From the NCBI RefSeq assembly GCF_028554725.1, contig NC_071668.1, forward strand, positions 21,120,501-21,184,500: 64,000 nt of DNA, in the 5' to 3' direction. Under the pieces are notes generated by a model. It made no database searches and was not told the DNA's origin. It saw only the letters and a list, made by a program, of their open reading frames with translations. The position numbers and the translations under genes were made by a program. Each line of letters opens with the position of its first letter. Positions within the stretch are counted from its first letter, which is position 1. Below, piece by piece: positions 40,701 through 46,680 of this stretch. Origin of the DNA: Zeugodacus cucurbitae. Lineage: Eukaryota > Arthropoda > Insecta > Diptera > Tephritidae.

Positions 40701-43700
40701 AAATTGGTAATACAATTTAGTTTATTTAATCCTATCTAAAAAAATGTAGAAATTCCGTATAGTGGTCGGAATGAAGAGAAATATTTTCTAAAATATACAC
40801 ATATGTATTAAGCCCCTCGTGGTTAAGATAAAAATATCAATGGATGAGTTTTTATAATTTTCCATGATATTATTTCACCATAAAATATTTGTGGAAATTT
40901 TAGAAGTGATAGGTTCTTTGAAGATTATTATTAGGTGAGAGAACTCCCGAGTAACAAGTTTCAAGCGATTCCCATGAATTTTTCAAAAAAAACGTCCGTC
41001 ATCACTCCGTCCGACTCCAATAGTCGGCATTTTGAATTTTGAAAAACTAACGCCGCATTCGTAATCCGTGACCCCGAAAACCCCAGAGTAACGAGTTTCA
41101 AATGAATTTATAAAATGGATGTGTGCCATATTGGGTTTTTAAAGTTATGTCAAAACTCTGATCTGATGGGGTTAAATGGACCGGATTCGGATTCCGCGAC
41201 CCCAAACACATAAGGAACACATAGTAAGATCCTCAGTTCATGACAAATTTTATTTTTTGTGTGGCTGTGTAATCAGATCGATATAGTTGGAAGAGACTTC
41301 CATTTATATCTAGTCCTGAATTGTCTTTATAGGAGAGTTACCTAAAATTTCTAGGTGAAAACTCGAGTTACGGATCGCGCTATTCAAATCAGGGACAAAT
41401 ATATTGTTGTAAAGGAAATATAAGTTGTAAAGAAAATAGACCATTTAAATATAATTCGATGGTATAAATTAAATGGATTGGTATAATAAAATATATATAG
41501 AACAACTATATTGAAATAAGAGAGCGTTCTCGTATTTAATTCAACTAGATTAAAGTAAATTATTGAAGAAGAAAGGAAAGTTCTATCTCTCAAACATACA
41601 ACATTCAAGTAGATAAAAGGCGAATTAAAAATGGTTAGAATGGCATACATTTTTACGTATCTTTGGAAAGATTTACATTAGCTCTCTTATCCATCAAACT
41701 AGTTCTAACAATAAAATATTGTCTGTTAACCGATATTTTCTTATTAAATTCAGGCTTACCGCTAAAGGTTGGAGAGCGACGAATCGAAAGCTCAACTGGT
41801 ATAAAGCAATAGTAAATACCGATTGAATGAATTTCTGTTTTACAAGTTTAAAGCAGTATACATACTGTATAGAACTCAAGTAGTTAACTGTTTCCATACG
41901 AAAACTTTCTGACAAGTCACCAACCAAGGAAGAAGGTTTATATGAAAATGTTTTTATTTATTCAGGAAATGATACAAAATTTTAAAAATGTACTAATATT
42001 GGTGGTTCCTTTCAAGAGAAACTTTTGAAAATCGATCGTTCCAGTTTTTTAGCCAATAGAGATGAGGGTTTCCATGAGAATGGCAATATGAAATTACTAT
42101 CGAAGTGGCAAAAGGTGGTAAAAGGAATAGAACAAAGCGGTGAATATTTGACCTCAATCGAATCATTCTCATCTTGCTATATAAAACCTTTACTTTAATA
42201 CAGAAATAATGTATTTATTTTCACTAGACATATTCAGTTATATTTATCAATAGAACAAATGGAATATAGATCATTTGGGCATATCTCGGTGGGAATGGAC
42301 GGTCTGGCAGGTATCGATTACTTAATACCATTTTCCAATTAGGAAAGAAGGTTCCGTTTAAACATAGAAAGAGATGGCTGGCGTAAAAGCACGGTACTAA
42401 ATACCTATCTAATAGGCGCGGAGATATATATACTATTCAGACTTAGTAAAGCTGCCTTTCAAACTACCGAATTACTGCAGTATATTTTGAGCGGAGGTGC
42501 TTACTATTGTGGGAGCCGCCGAGCTAGCCTCCAATGCAACAGCTGACTCTAGAGTTAATATAGGCAACCGAGTTAATATCGACGTAGACAGTCAAGCAGC
42601 AATCAAGGCAATAATCTCATTTCGCAACTCGGCCAAAAGTGTGTTGAGTAACAGGGTGACAGTAGACGGAGTTGTACGGAGCAAGTGGCTACACTTCCAC
42701 TGTGTGCCAAGCCACAAAAGCATTGAGGGCAATGGGATTATAGACGGGATTGCCAAACTCCAGGCCAGACGTTGATCTAGGCAGCAGCATGGCAAGGAAT
42801 ATCATAACGCGTTTGAAAAATATACCGGAGGGTAAAACCGCTAAAGCCATGTATAAAGAGATAGACCACAAATACACTGTGGGATGTCCACAATAATAAT
42901 AAATAAATTATAATTCTTAAGTAGGACGTGTGTAGCTGCTGCTGCGAGATCACCAGAAAAAGGGAGGATCGAACAGATGATATTTCAGTGTTGCCATATC
43001 AGCATCAAATAATTATATTGCAGGGTTGCATTTTAGTTGATGATGTTGATTGAGGTTTGGCCTTGCCACAATACAAAATCTCTATTGGCACTCGATAGAA
43101 GGAACTGAAGGAGTATGGTTGCAATTCTCACTGACCACAGTCTGGTTGCGGCACACGCCTGTAAGATGGGACTGACAGAACGAGATGACTGCAAGAAATG
43201 TCAAGAGGAAGGCAGAAGAGAAACAATGCAGCATCTCGTGTACGCTTGTCCTGCATTGTCAAGGCAACGGCGCCAGCATTTTGGGTTCACACAGTACGAG
43301 AATCTGGAATAGGTATCGTCAAAACCTTCTAAAATTCGCCTCAAGCGCTGGGTGACTACGTGACAGCAGTCCATCTTGTCTCGCAAAGCACGAAAACTGT
43401 GCTGGTGGCTTATTGGCCTACCAGATCAACCTAACCTAACCTATATTTATCAATGAAAACACTTTAGTGCAAAATATAAATGGTTGTTGTCTGAGTACTA
43501 AAATTGTGTTGTCGGTCCATAATTGGACATAATATTTTTTTGTCTATTTTAGACTATTACGAGACTATTTATAAATGACAAAAATCTGACAGCTGACATC
43601 GCGAGGTATTAAGCCATGTAATAGTGCAGTCACTTGTAAGGAAAAGAGGACGACTGTCTGACCAATCGGGCTTGCCTTTCACACAAGTTAAGATAGCTTA

Positions 43701-45353
43701 CAGCAAATTTATTTGACTACAAGTAATTCTACTAAGGCGCTTTAAAAAAGCTGGCTACTTATGTTATGTGCGTTTCCTTCTAACTTTTATGCTAATAACA
43801 CTTAATACCGCGTGTGGGCACACAAAATATGTGCAACCAACAAATGAACTGTGTAAGTAGGCTTAAAGTGTACTGTGTCGTGACGGTATTCCTATAAAAA
43901 TCAACATTTTATTGCATTTACTTAAACCTAACTACGAAAAAAAAAACGAAAAACGACTTACATCATCCATCATGTCAAATGGCAAACGATTGTTGCGCAA
44001 CTCCGACGCTTGTACGCGATGATGATCGCGTGCCACCCGCGCGTGTTCGCTCTCATATTGCTGCTGCTGCTGGTGCTCTTCACGTTGCCAATGCTGACGC
44101 CTATGCAATTGCATTTGTTGCGCATGCCATTGCTCTTGATTGTGCCGCAATTGTTGATGGTGCTGCACCGGTCGCCACTCGACATCACCACCATCAATGC
44201 CATCGTCAATGCCACTGTCATAAGTGTAGCCACCGATATCGGAAACGGCAAGTGGTTGTAACTGTGACTGTGTCGCATGCGGCGATTCATTCGGCTCATC
44301 ATCGGCAGTGTAATCATAATACTCGACATCATCATCATCCACATAATCGACGCTTTTGTCATTTCGTGTGTTCTCGGTTGTGAGGCCGTCATCCGTTGTC
44401 GTGCTCACAGCCGCTTTGTGCTCCTTAATGCCGCCGCCACCGCCGCCTACTGTGGAATGCGTATGCGCATGCAAGACTGTAGAGCTCGCAGCGTCGTCGT
44501 CTTCGTCGTCGTCGTCAGCATTATCAGTGTCTACATTAATTTGACTGCTTGCGTGCACGACTTTATTATGGTGCATGAGATGCACAACAGATGTCATTGT
44601 CGTGGCTTTTCTGCGACTCAAATCGGCTGCTGGCTGTAGTTTATGATGTTTATGATGATGTTGTTGCTGATGCTGTTGTTGTTGTTGTCGTATTATCGCT
44701 TGTTGTTGGTAATCATTTTGCGTATTGCCTTTGTTCGCCTCATCAACGGTAATTGTGCGTTCGTTGTTGTTGTAGTTGTTGTTGCTATACGTAGGCGGCC
44801 AAGTCGGCTTAACCAGTTCGTCCACTCCAGCCAGCTCAACAGTCTCGCTGCCATTATCCATGACTGTCGTTATCGAAGTCCTTGACTTTAACGCGTTCTT
44901 ATGTTGCGCATGCGTATGCTTTTGTTGTAGTTGTTGTTGCAATTTTTTCTGTTTATCTAATTCTAATTGCATGTCATAACTGACTTTGTGTTGTTGTTGT
45001 TGTTGCTGCTGTTTGTGCTTGTGCTGAAAGTTCAAACTCTCCATTGCATCAGCGGCGGCTGGCGTTGTTATTTCACTAGCCATCGCAACACTTTCGCTTT
45101 TCACCCCATCAGCATGCTGTTGTTGTCTATGCCGGCTGTGATGTGCTGCTGTTCTATGCATATGTGCGCTTTTATGCCGCACGTGATGCTGCTGCTGCTG
45201 CACTAGATTCTCTTCATTCTCGTTGAATTCCATGCTAGCATCATGTTGTTGGCTGACGTCAGCCGCATAGCTGGTGGCTAATGGTTCGGCAATCTGCACA
45301 CTAAGGCAGTTTAGCACAAGGAATACAACAATAACAGCGAATAGGTTTTGCAT
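13625..45353 (-). CDS. Pvf: PDGF/VEGF-related factor (PVF) precursor, 764 aa, five exons
   Basis: The CDS joins, on the minus strand, 45353-43962, 32710-32593, 19343-19123, 15669-15227 and 13745-13625 (1392+118+221+443+121 = 2295 nt). Every junction is GT-AG and phases 0, 1, 0, 2 match exactly, so the frame stays open through exons spread over 32 kb. Residues 1-22 form a signal peptide, and 23-464 a Gln/His/Asp-rich pro-region. Residues 522-603 form a PDGF/VEGF cystine knot (Cys 522, 550, 556, 557, 564, 601, 603), followed by a Cys-rich, dibasic tail to 764. Known: fly PVFs are secreted ligands of the receptor tyrosine kinase Pvr, acting in blood-cell survival and migration, border-cell guidance and wound closure. 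Pvf2 and Pvf3 have this domain order, and I could not decide between them. Odd: the pro-region is very long, and the Cys normally in the P-x-C position is His 544. Confidence 0.9.
13880..15180. repeat. Degenerate tandem array, unit ~120-160 bp, in PVF intron 4
   Basis: About nine units repeat the same order of blocks: AACAATAACCGAGACT, CTTTTCAAGCCGTTTGGCTT, CAGCACATATTCAGCTGAA, TATAATGACTGCTGAATAA, GCGCTGAATACCA and GCCTGAAAAGCTTG. The TTCAGCTGAA block recurs near 13955, 14238, 14520, 14650, 14768, 14925 and 15082. The array fills almost the whole 1.48-kb intron between exons 4 and 5. The units are much diverged. It has no coding capacity. Confidence 0.85.
15227..15669 (-). CDS. Pvf: PVF exon 4: end of cystine knot and Cys-rich spacer
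   Basis: The acceptor is TATTTACAG before 15669 and the donor CAG|GTGAAT after 15227. It holds 147 codons plus two bases (residues 578-725). MRNHTKCACQ (595-604) carries the last two knot cysteines (601, 603), the H-x2-C-x-C pattern of PDGF/VEGF domains. After it come basic pairs (RGKR, RR, EKR), an ICRCP motif and YNCRCDCEDDNASC, a CXC-type cluster. Dibasic sites could allow processing of the tail (inference). The open frame continues upstream into the intron but splicing ends it at Val578. Confidence 0.9.
15670..17474. other. PVF intron 3, first part
   Basis: Overlapping frames on both strands at 15925-16530 come from T-rich and GTT-repeat DNA (TTTTTC runs at 16020-16070, GTT repeat at 16271-16290) and are not genes. 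From 16500 the DNA is AT-rich with nothing recognised. Confidence 0.5.
17475..18175. repeat. ACTGGTATAA satellite array 1, unit ~120-136 bp, in PVF intron 3
   Basis: Six units start with CGAACGAAAACTGG or variants at about 17494, 17619, 17740, 17862, 17998 and 18120. Each then has ATAAATCACATAAACTGG, TATAATCAAATG, a TTTTTCTTATACAAAAAAG block, AGTTAATTACATTTC and TTATACCAGTTTACCAG. ACTGGTATAA and its inverse TTATACCAGT sit at opposite sides of each unit, so a unit can fold back on itself. A related array is at 56120-57380. Short open frames at 17417-17778 are part of the repeat. Confidence 0.88.
18176..19122. other. PVF intron 3, last part
   Basis: AT-rich DNA with an A run and ACAACAACAA at 18546-18570. 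The frames at 18629-18874 and 18939-19157 lack recognisable domains. I see nothing supportable before the exon donor at 19122. Confidence 0.45.
19123..19343 (-). CDS. Pvf: PVF exon 3: PDGF/VEGF cystine-knot core
   Basis: The acceptor is CATTTTCAG before 19343 and the donor TAT|GTAAGTG after 19123. It holds residues 504-577, with Arg504 split by intron 2. It reads ATRCERPMP (Cys522), then YYPTHTILYRCGEDTGCC (Cys550, 556, 557), KGQIC (564) and NVTLYFY, the PDGF/VEGF pattern ending in N-V-T-L. In vertebrate PDGF the motif is P-x-C-x-V-x-R-C-x-G-C-C. Here the first Cys is His544 and three extra residues separate RC from GCC. The NVT is also a glycosylation sequon (Asn571). Confidence 0.93.
19344..19913. 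other. PVF intron 2, beginning
   Basis: No gene is recognised. From about 19480 the base composition is more coding-like (CTCAATGGACC, GAGACTGGAACGGGCC), and this may be further decayed LINE sequence leading into the RT fragment at 19914. Confidence 0.35.
19914..20045 (+). pseudogene. Jockey/R1-type reverse transcriptase fragment
   Basis: An open stretch reads GG(I)ISSLLW.LVVDELL.EL followed by QGYAEDIVI, the pattern of the RT palm in non-LTR retrotransposons (G-x-x-S-P-L-L-W and Y-A-D-D). The catalytic YADD is YAED, and no full domain surrounds it. Known: RT of jockey, R1 and related clades. The fragment may belong to the same insertion as the C-terminal piece at 22150-22450, both on the plus strand. 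Confidence 0.7.
20046..20584 (+). other. Unidentified open region (100 codons), probably repeat-derived
   Basis: From ATG 20160 a frame of 100 codons runs to TAG 20460, rich in charged residues (ARELEIIGG, LLPRDDIIKRV, REWEDSYRR). The frame is coding-like but I do not recognise a family. It sits between a LINE RT fragment and a mariner remnant, so a transposon origin is likelier than a host gene. Confidence 0.3.
20585..21080 (+). pseudogene. mariner transposase remnant (middle and C-terminal part)
   Basis: Frames near 20660-20895 read YYKTFPYGQSLNTDLY, then RGIVLHQENVRS, then LRGLGWELL.YP, the conserved middle of mariner transposases (YGQTLNSDLY, HQDNARPH, LGWE.L.HPPY). The second catalytic Asp is Glu and the HPPYSPDLAPSDYH block is interrupted by a stop (894-896 of this kb) and frameshifts. 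The C-terminal RLSQLFANRYEGF is seen at about 20965-21000. It is inactive. Confidence 0.8.
21081..22149. other. PVF intron 2: mainly unique-looking DNA
   Basis: At 21170-21790 the DNA is less AT-rich and not obviously repeated, with overlapping frames on both strands but no domain. It is possible regulatory DNA of PVF, without a specific site that I can name. No gene is supported. Confidence 0.35.
22150..22450 (+). pseudogene. C-terminal end of a jockey/R1-type LINE ORF2
   Basis: In shifting frames it reads MRLGILRDTNC, then LEEGEVETRSHFLLDCPAFA, then RLRLKHLGSY. This is the Cys-Cys-His-Cys segment and following helix at the end of ORF2 in jockey/R1-type elements. One Cys is lost to a frameshift. 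Compare the better preserved CCHC at 43187-43250. Confidence 0.75.
22451..24878. other. PVF intron 2: no gene recognised
   Basis: The segment 22560-23230 is probably decayed repeat. At 23240-24470 overlapping frames on both strands lie in TTTTTG and ACACATACA low-complexity DNA and have no domains. The region 23300-24100 is moderately GC-rich and unique-looking, so a PVF enhancer is possible but unproven. Confidence 0.4.
24879..25172. mobile_element. Transposon fragments: ACTACAACTTTGC terminus next to a mariner C-terminus
   Basis: At 24879-25077 the sequence is the reverse complement of the right unit of the element at 29297-29795, with the end CTACAACTTTGCTTCCGCCG at 24880. It abuts 25078-25172, which reads on the plus strand HGIRMLPERW.KVVASDG, the C-terminal block of a mariner transposase. 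The orientation makes this a junction of two elements, or a rearranged one. Confidence 0.6.
25456..26192 (+). mobile_element. Internally deleted mariner element, 737 bp, TA target duplication
   Basis: Both ends carry the mariner-type inverted repeat starting TTAGGTTGGCAAATATCTCC (25456; the right end finishes GACAACCTAA at 26192), each flanked by TA (25454-25455, 26193-26194). Intact mariners are near 1.3 kb, so about 0.55 kb, the N-terminal part, is missing. Inside, frames read MVTGDEKW (first catalytic Asp), YGQTLNSTIY, FHQYNARPH (second Asp replaced by Tyr), LRQLGWEDLPHPPYSQD and SSDYH (third Asp), then EGVL-stop near 26082. Frameshifts and stops add to the damage. The ends are well preserved, so it could be moved only if a source supplied transposase. 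Confidence 0.93.
26193..26659. other. PVF intron 2: no gene recognised
   Basis: A GC-richer patch (26205-26245) follows the mariner. The frame at 26260-26454 has no recognisable domain. Confidence 0.4.
26660..26800 (+). pseudogene. Jockey/R1-type reverse transcriptase fragment (N-terminal fingers)
   Basis: In two frames the DNA reads ETKVVIIPKV followed by FRPINLTSFLLKTLEKIL, the W..(A)KV.FIPKAGK and FRPISLTSFLLKTLEK motifs of jockey/R1-type LINE reverse transcriptases. There is one frameshift between the blocks. Sequence to about 26940 may continue the domain in decayed form. Confidence 0.8.
26801..29296. other. PVF intron 2: AT-rich, then a GC-richer unique block
   Basis: 26940-27700 is AT-rich with nothing recognised. 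27800-28870 is clearly richer in GC, with runs of GCGCGC (27978-27990, 28730-28740), and looks single-copy. The small frames there overlap on both strands without domains. It is the best candidate in intron 2 for a cis-regulatory block. Confidence 0.35.
29297..29795. mobile_element. ~500-bp non-autonomous element with CTACAACTTTGCTTCCG inverted ends
   Basis: The left end reads CTACAACTTTGCTTCCGTCG (29299) and the right end CGGCGGAAGTAAAGTTGTAA (29795), an inverted pair. Inside, a 165-bp segment is tandemly doubled (GTGACATTTTC at 29456, GTGAAATTTTC at 29621). Because 165 is a multiple of three, a 112-codon frame (29456-29794) stays open across both copies. I take that as a by-product and not a gene. 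The element lies within a Tc1 transposase remnant on the other strand. A related half-copy is at 24879. Confidence 0.75.
29796..30240 (-). pseudogene. Tc1-like transposase remnant, cut by the inserted element at 29795
   Basis: On the minus strand from 30215 it reads FVEKY.FWDDEWKTFVF, then TGEKNFNLDWP, WRHK, GGGSLMVWAG, then after a frameshift MDSEYYIKLLDEAL, FVFQLDNAAIH and NICKFSRLA. This is the central Tc1 transposase (DEKKFNLDGP, GGGSVMVWG, QQDNA.IH, LDWPA). The first catalytic Asp is Gly and the second survives (QLDNA). The third Asp region is missing because the sequence stops exactly at the right end of the element at 29297-29795. Confidence 0.85.
30267..31157 (+). pseudogene. ITm-superfamily transposase, nearly full-length remnant
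   Basis: The first 140 codons (30267-30692) are open: a helix-turn-helix-like region with RRRLQKFELTLETTWRIL, then ILFSDESHFW (first Asp), GYVNKQNCRIWAEDQPEEI and YPGKPMVWCALW. After frameshifts come VTVNGDCYRAMI, then QDGTTS (second Asp), then WPPRSCDITPFEVFLW (third Asp), and a C-terminus with VIENWTQRIDHLRHSL, stopping at 31155-31157. It is the same family as the fragments at 1-163 and 53010-53280. At least three frameshifts inactivate it. Clear terminal repeats were not found. Confidence 0.85.
31158..32592. other. PVF intron 2, end: no gene recognised
   Basis: The frame at 31688-32038 (116 codons) has no recognisable domain and ordinary AT-rich intron composition, so I do not call it a gene. 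The rest is AT-rich. Confidence 0.45.
32593..32710 (-). CDS. Pvf: PVF exon 2: 39-codon linker exon
   Basis: It is 118 nt between acceptor ATTTTGCAG (before 32710) and donor CAAA|GTAAGTA (after 32593). It enters in phase 0 and leaves with one extra base, exactly what exon 1 supplies and exon 3 needs. It encodes an acidic, hydrophilic segment (residues 465-503: YLNDEPALKPEEIND...). Too short for simple open-frame searches, it is supported by both splice sites, phase and continuous frame. The acceptor is a CAGCAG tandem, so use of the second site would omit Gln465. Confidence 0.85.
32711..33859. other. PVF intron 1, part nearest exon 2
   Basis: AT-rich DNA with a solitary satellite fragment near 33530-33555 (TTTTATACCAGCCGTTTGTTCG). 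The frames on both strands at 33250-33557 overlap and have no domain. No gene. Confidence 0.45.
33860..35500. repeat. Dispersed repeat with GTGGGCGTGG/CCACGCCC motifs, copy A (inverted to copies B and C)
   Basis: Its left edge has a GGTAGGTAGGTAGGTTAAG run resembling the minus-strand tail of a LINE. From about 34070 the DNA is a long, diverged repeat with GAACCGATTTCATTC, AAATCGGTCGAGTAGTTTCG, ACGCCCA, GTGGGCGTGGTTATAATCCG and GGGCGGGGCCACGCCCAC. The same blocks, reversed, form 37720-38640 and 61790-62520. Copy A also holds an internal 235-bp tandem doubling (TTAGGCACTGA at 34479 and 34714). No transposase is seen, and the class is unknown to me. Confidence 0.75.
35501..37090. other. PVF intron 1: microsatellites and a GC-richer block
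   Basis: ACATACATGCATACATAC at 35676-35695, CA and TATATA runs at 35958-35985 and a GCT repeat at 36089-36107. The segment 36100-36450 is GC-rich and unique-looking, with overlapping frames on both strands but no domain. A PVF enhancer is possible. Confidence 0.4.
37091..37563. mobile_element. pogo-like MITE, second copy, decayed right end
   Basis: The left end is CAGTGGAACTTCTCTAACTC at 37091 after TA (37089-37090). The right end is AACTTCGAGTTATTACTTTCC near 37540-37560, where GTTCCACTG has decayed. The inside shares CTCGCCTCCATA and GAGGGACTC with the reverse complement of the element at 5584-6082, so the two are members of one family in opposite orientation. Confidence 0.75.
37720..38640. 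repeat. Dispersed GTGGGCGTGG repeat, copy B
   Basis: Its blocks are colinear with copy C at 61790-62520: CATAACTAAG..TAAATAAAGCTATAAAA, ATCGCACTAG, GTGGGCGTGGCCCCGCCCC, AGTCGTTTCTTTTAG, TACTACCTTATACAG, ATATCTCCGAAACTTC and CCAATGATATGTTGTGAAAA. It is the inverse of copy A at 33860. There is no coding capacity. Confidence 0.85.
38641..42490. other. PVF intron 1: AT-rich, no gene recognised
   Basis: 38727-38752 is a solitary TTATACCAGTTG satellite fragment. 40940-41230 has the look of a decayed repeat (ACCCCGAAAACCCC, GAGTAACGAGTTTC), but no second copy is in the window. The frames at 39065-39277, 39868-40149 and 41384-41650 lack domains. At 42270-42480 there may be upstream LINE sequence. 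Confidence 0.45.
42491..43440 (+). pseudogene. 3' end of a jockey/R1-type LINE: RNase H and CCHC segment
   Basis: 42491-42775 reads AEVLTIVGAAE, DVDSQAAIKAI and VPSHKSIEGNGIIDGIAK, an RNase H domain with the Glu (AEV), Asp (VDSQ) and final Asp (IIDG) in place. After broken frames, 43115-43312 reads LVAAHACKMGL, then a C-x2-C-x10-H-x4-C segment (DCKKCQ...H...CPAL), the ORF2 terminus. It ends with repeated CCTAACCTAACCT at 43425-43440. Stops and frameshifts show it is dead. The reverse transcriptase part is missing. Confidence 0.85.
43441..43961. other. PVF intron 1, part nearest exon 1
   Basis: No gene or repeat is recognised. The strong donor of exon 1 (GAT|GTAAGTCG on the minus strand) is at 43961-43960. 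Confidence 0.5.
43962..45353 (-). CDS. Pvf: PVF exon 1: signal peptide and long low-complexity pro-region
   Basis: It holds 464 codons from ATG 45353, phase 0, to donor GAT|GTAAGT at 43962. MQNLFAVIVVFLVLNCLSVQ is a clear secretion signal. Then follow Gln/His-rich runs (QQQQHH, KQQQQQQQHK, QQQQQHQQQHHHKHHK), an acidic run (DNADDDDEDDD), six Gly, and a Tyr/Asp-rich stretch (YVDDDDVEYYDY). A basic LSRRK lies near residue 250. No knot cysteine is here. Fly PVF precursors normally have shorter N-terminal parts. The frames on the opposite strand here (43979-45206) are shadows of CAG/GAT codon runs. It could be a tissue-specific or processed extension, which is not known. Confidence 0.88.
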
Positions 45354-45910
45354 TATGTTTTTGTTGTTGTTGTTTTATTTTTTTTATTATTATTGTTTTC
45401 ACTCAATCGCTTATGCGGAAAATACTGTTTTAATGGTTGCCGCGGCTGCTTCCACTGCTTATTATTTTTTTCTTTTTCTTCTTCTTTTTTTCACTTCTTC
45501 TTTATTTTGCTACTTTGCAGGTTTTTATTGCTGCTGCGTTCACTTTTATCTTTTTACACTTTTAATGGTTTGAGAATTTTCACTTTTTCACACCTCACAG
45601 CTGCCACTGTACGTGCCGCATACGAGTACACAACACTGTAGAGTTAGACCTGTATGTTGAATATCGTGTAGACAGTTTAAATATTTGCTAAGAACATTTT
45701 ATGTCAAAATTAACTAGATTATACCGGTTCAGTGAATCGTCGGTATGTTTGGTTGTCTTTTTGAGTTTTCGACTTCCTTTAGGTCGACTATATATGAGCG
45801 TAACTGATGAGAATGTGTCTTCAGATTAACATATCCAACATATATACATATTATACATATTTACTGATGCCTACAACTTGAATACAGTCATCCATACAAA
45901 TAAAATGAAG
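45354..45910. other. Upstream of the PVF start codon: 5' UTR and possible promoter
   Basis: T-rich on the plus strand (A-rich 5' UTR on minus) at 45350-45500. A TATATA on the minus strand at 45797-45790 is the only core-promoter-like box, and no convincing initiator follows it. Frames at 45274-45641 on the plus strand are TTG/TTC low-complexity. Confidence 0.3.
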
Positions 45911-46236
45911 TGTTCAAAAAATAACGGGAATTTTGGTTTTTGAAAAAATCTTACAGTCGTCGAAACACTTCTCAGACTCGACTTTTGGGATAGCCTTTTC
46001 AACGATTTTCGTATGCATGTATACGATGATTCTTTTTTTTAAGAAATCACAGGGAGTAAGGTCAGGTGAATATGGAGGTTGGGGCATTGCATAGTTACAG
46101 TATTGTTTTTGCTCAAGAATTCAGGAACAAGCATCGAAGTGCGAGCGGCTGCTCCACAGACAAATTAAGCAATGAATTCTGACAATCTGGTTCTTCAAAC
46201 CCGTAAAATTTCAAAATTCCCGTTATTTTTTGAACA
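45911..46236 (-). mobile_element. Deleted mariner-type element, 326 bp, perfect 25-bp inverted ends
   Basis: The 25 bases at 45911-45935 (TGTTCAAAAAATAACGGG...) are the exact reverse complement of 46212-46236. Inside, the minus strand reads LVPEFLSKNNTV in one frame, then QPPYSPDLTPCDF (third catalytic Asp) and KAIPKVESEKCFDDC in another, the C-terminal half of a mariner-type transposase. The N-terminal half is gone. No TA duplication is evident at the exact ends. Confidence 0.85.
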
Positions 46237-46680
46237 TTAAAAAATAAAAAAATTGAAAAAATGGACACTCCAAACCCTTAAAATTTTAAAATTTCTGTTA
46301 TTTTTTAACAATAAAAAAATTAAAGAAATGGACACTCGAACCCCGAAAATTTATAATTATAAAAAATTCCCGTTATTTTTTGAACAATAAAAAAATTAAC
46401 AAATGGACACTCCAATCCTGAGAAATTTAAAAAATTGCAAATTCCGTTATTTTTGTAGCAATAAAAATTAAAAAAAATTAAATTTTGAAATTCCCGTTAT
46501 TTTTTGAACGAAAAAAAAATAAAAAATTTTAAGAAATGTATTCTCCTAACCCTTAAAATATTATATTTCAAAATTTCGTTATTTTTTACAATAAAAAAAA
46601 ATTTAAGAAATGGACGCTCGAAACCCGAAAATTTTAAATTTAAAAATTCCCGTTACTTTTTGAACACAACTCGCATTTAC
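46237..46680. repeat. Short tandem array (~70 bp unit) built from the mariner right end
   Basis: After the element's right end, AATTCCCGTTATTTTTTGAAC or decayed forms recur near 46295, 46365, 46440, 46488, 46568 and 46644. Each copy is followed by AATAAAAAAATT and GAAATGGACACTCGAACCC. The units therefore hold only the outer end of the transposon plus its flank, copied in direct orientation at about 60-80 bp steps. Confidence 0.85.

Noticed and set aside
43425..43440. CCTAACCTAACCT run, resembling insect telomere repeats
   Set aside because: Flies lack the TTAGG telomere repeat, and the run lies directly after a LINE ORF2 end and recurs at other LINE-like ends (63178), so it is read as a LINE tail.
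43979..45206. Plus-strand open frames over PVF exon 1
   Set aside because: They are reverse readings of CAG, CAT and GAT codon runs of exon 1, full of Leu, Val and His repeats, with no domain. The minus-strand frame has the signal peptide and correct splice donor.
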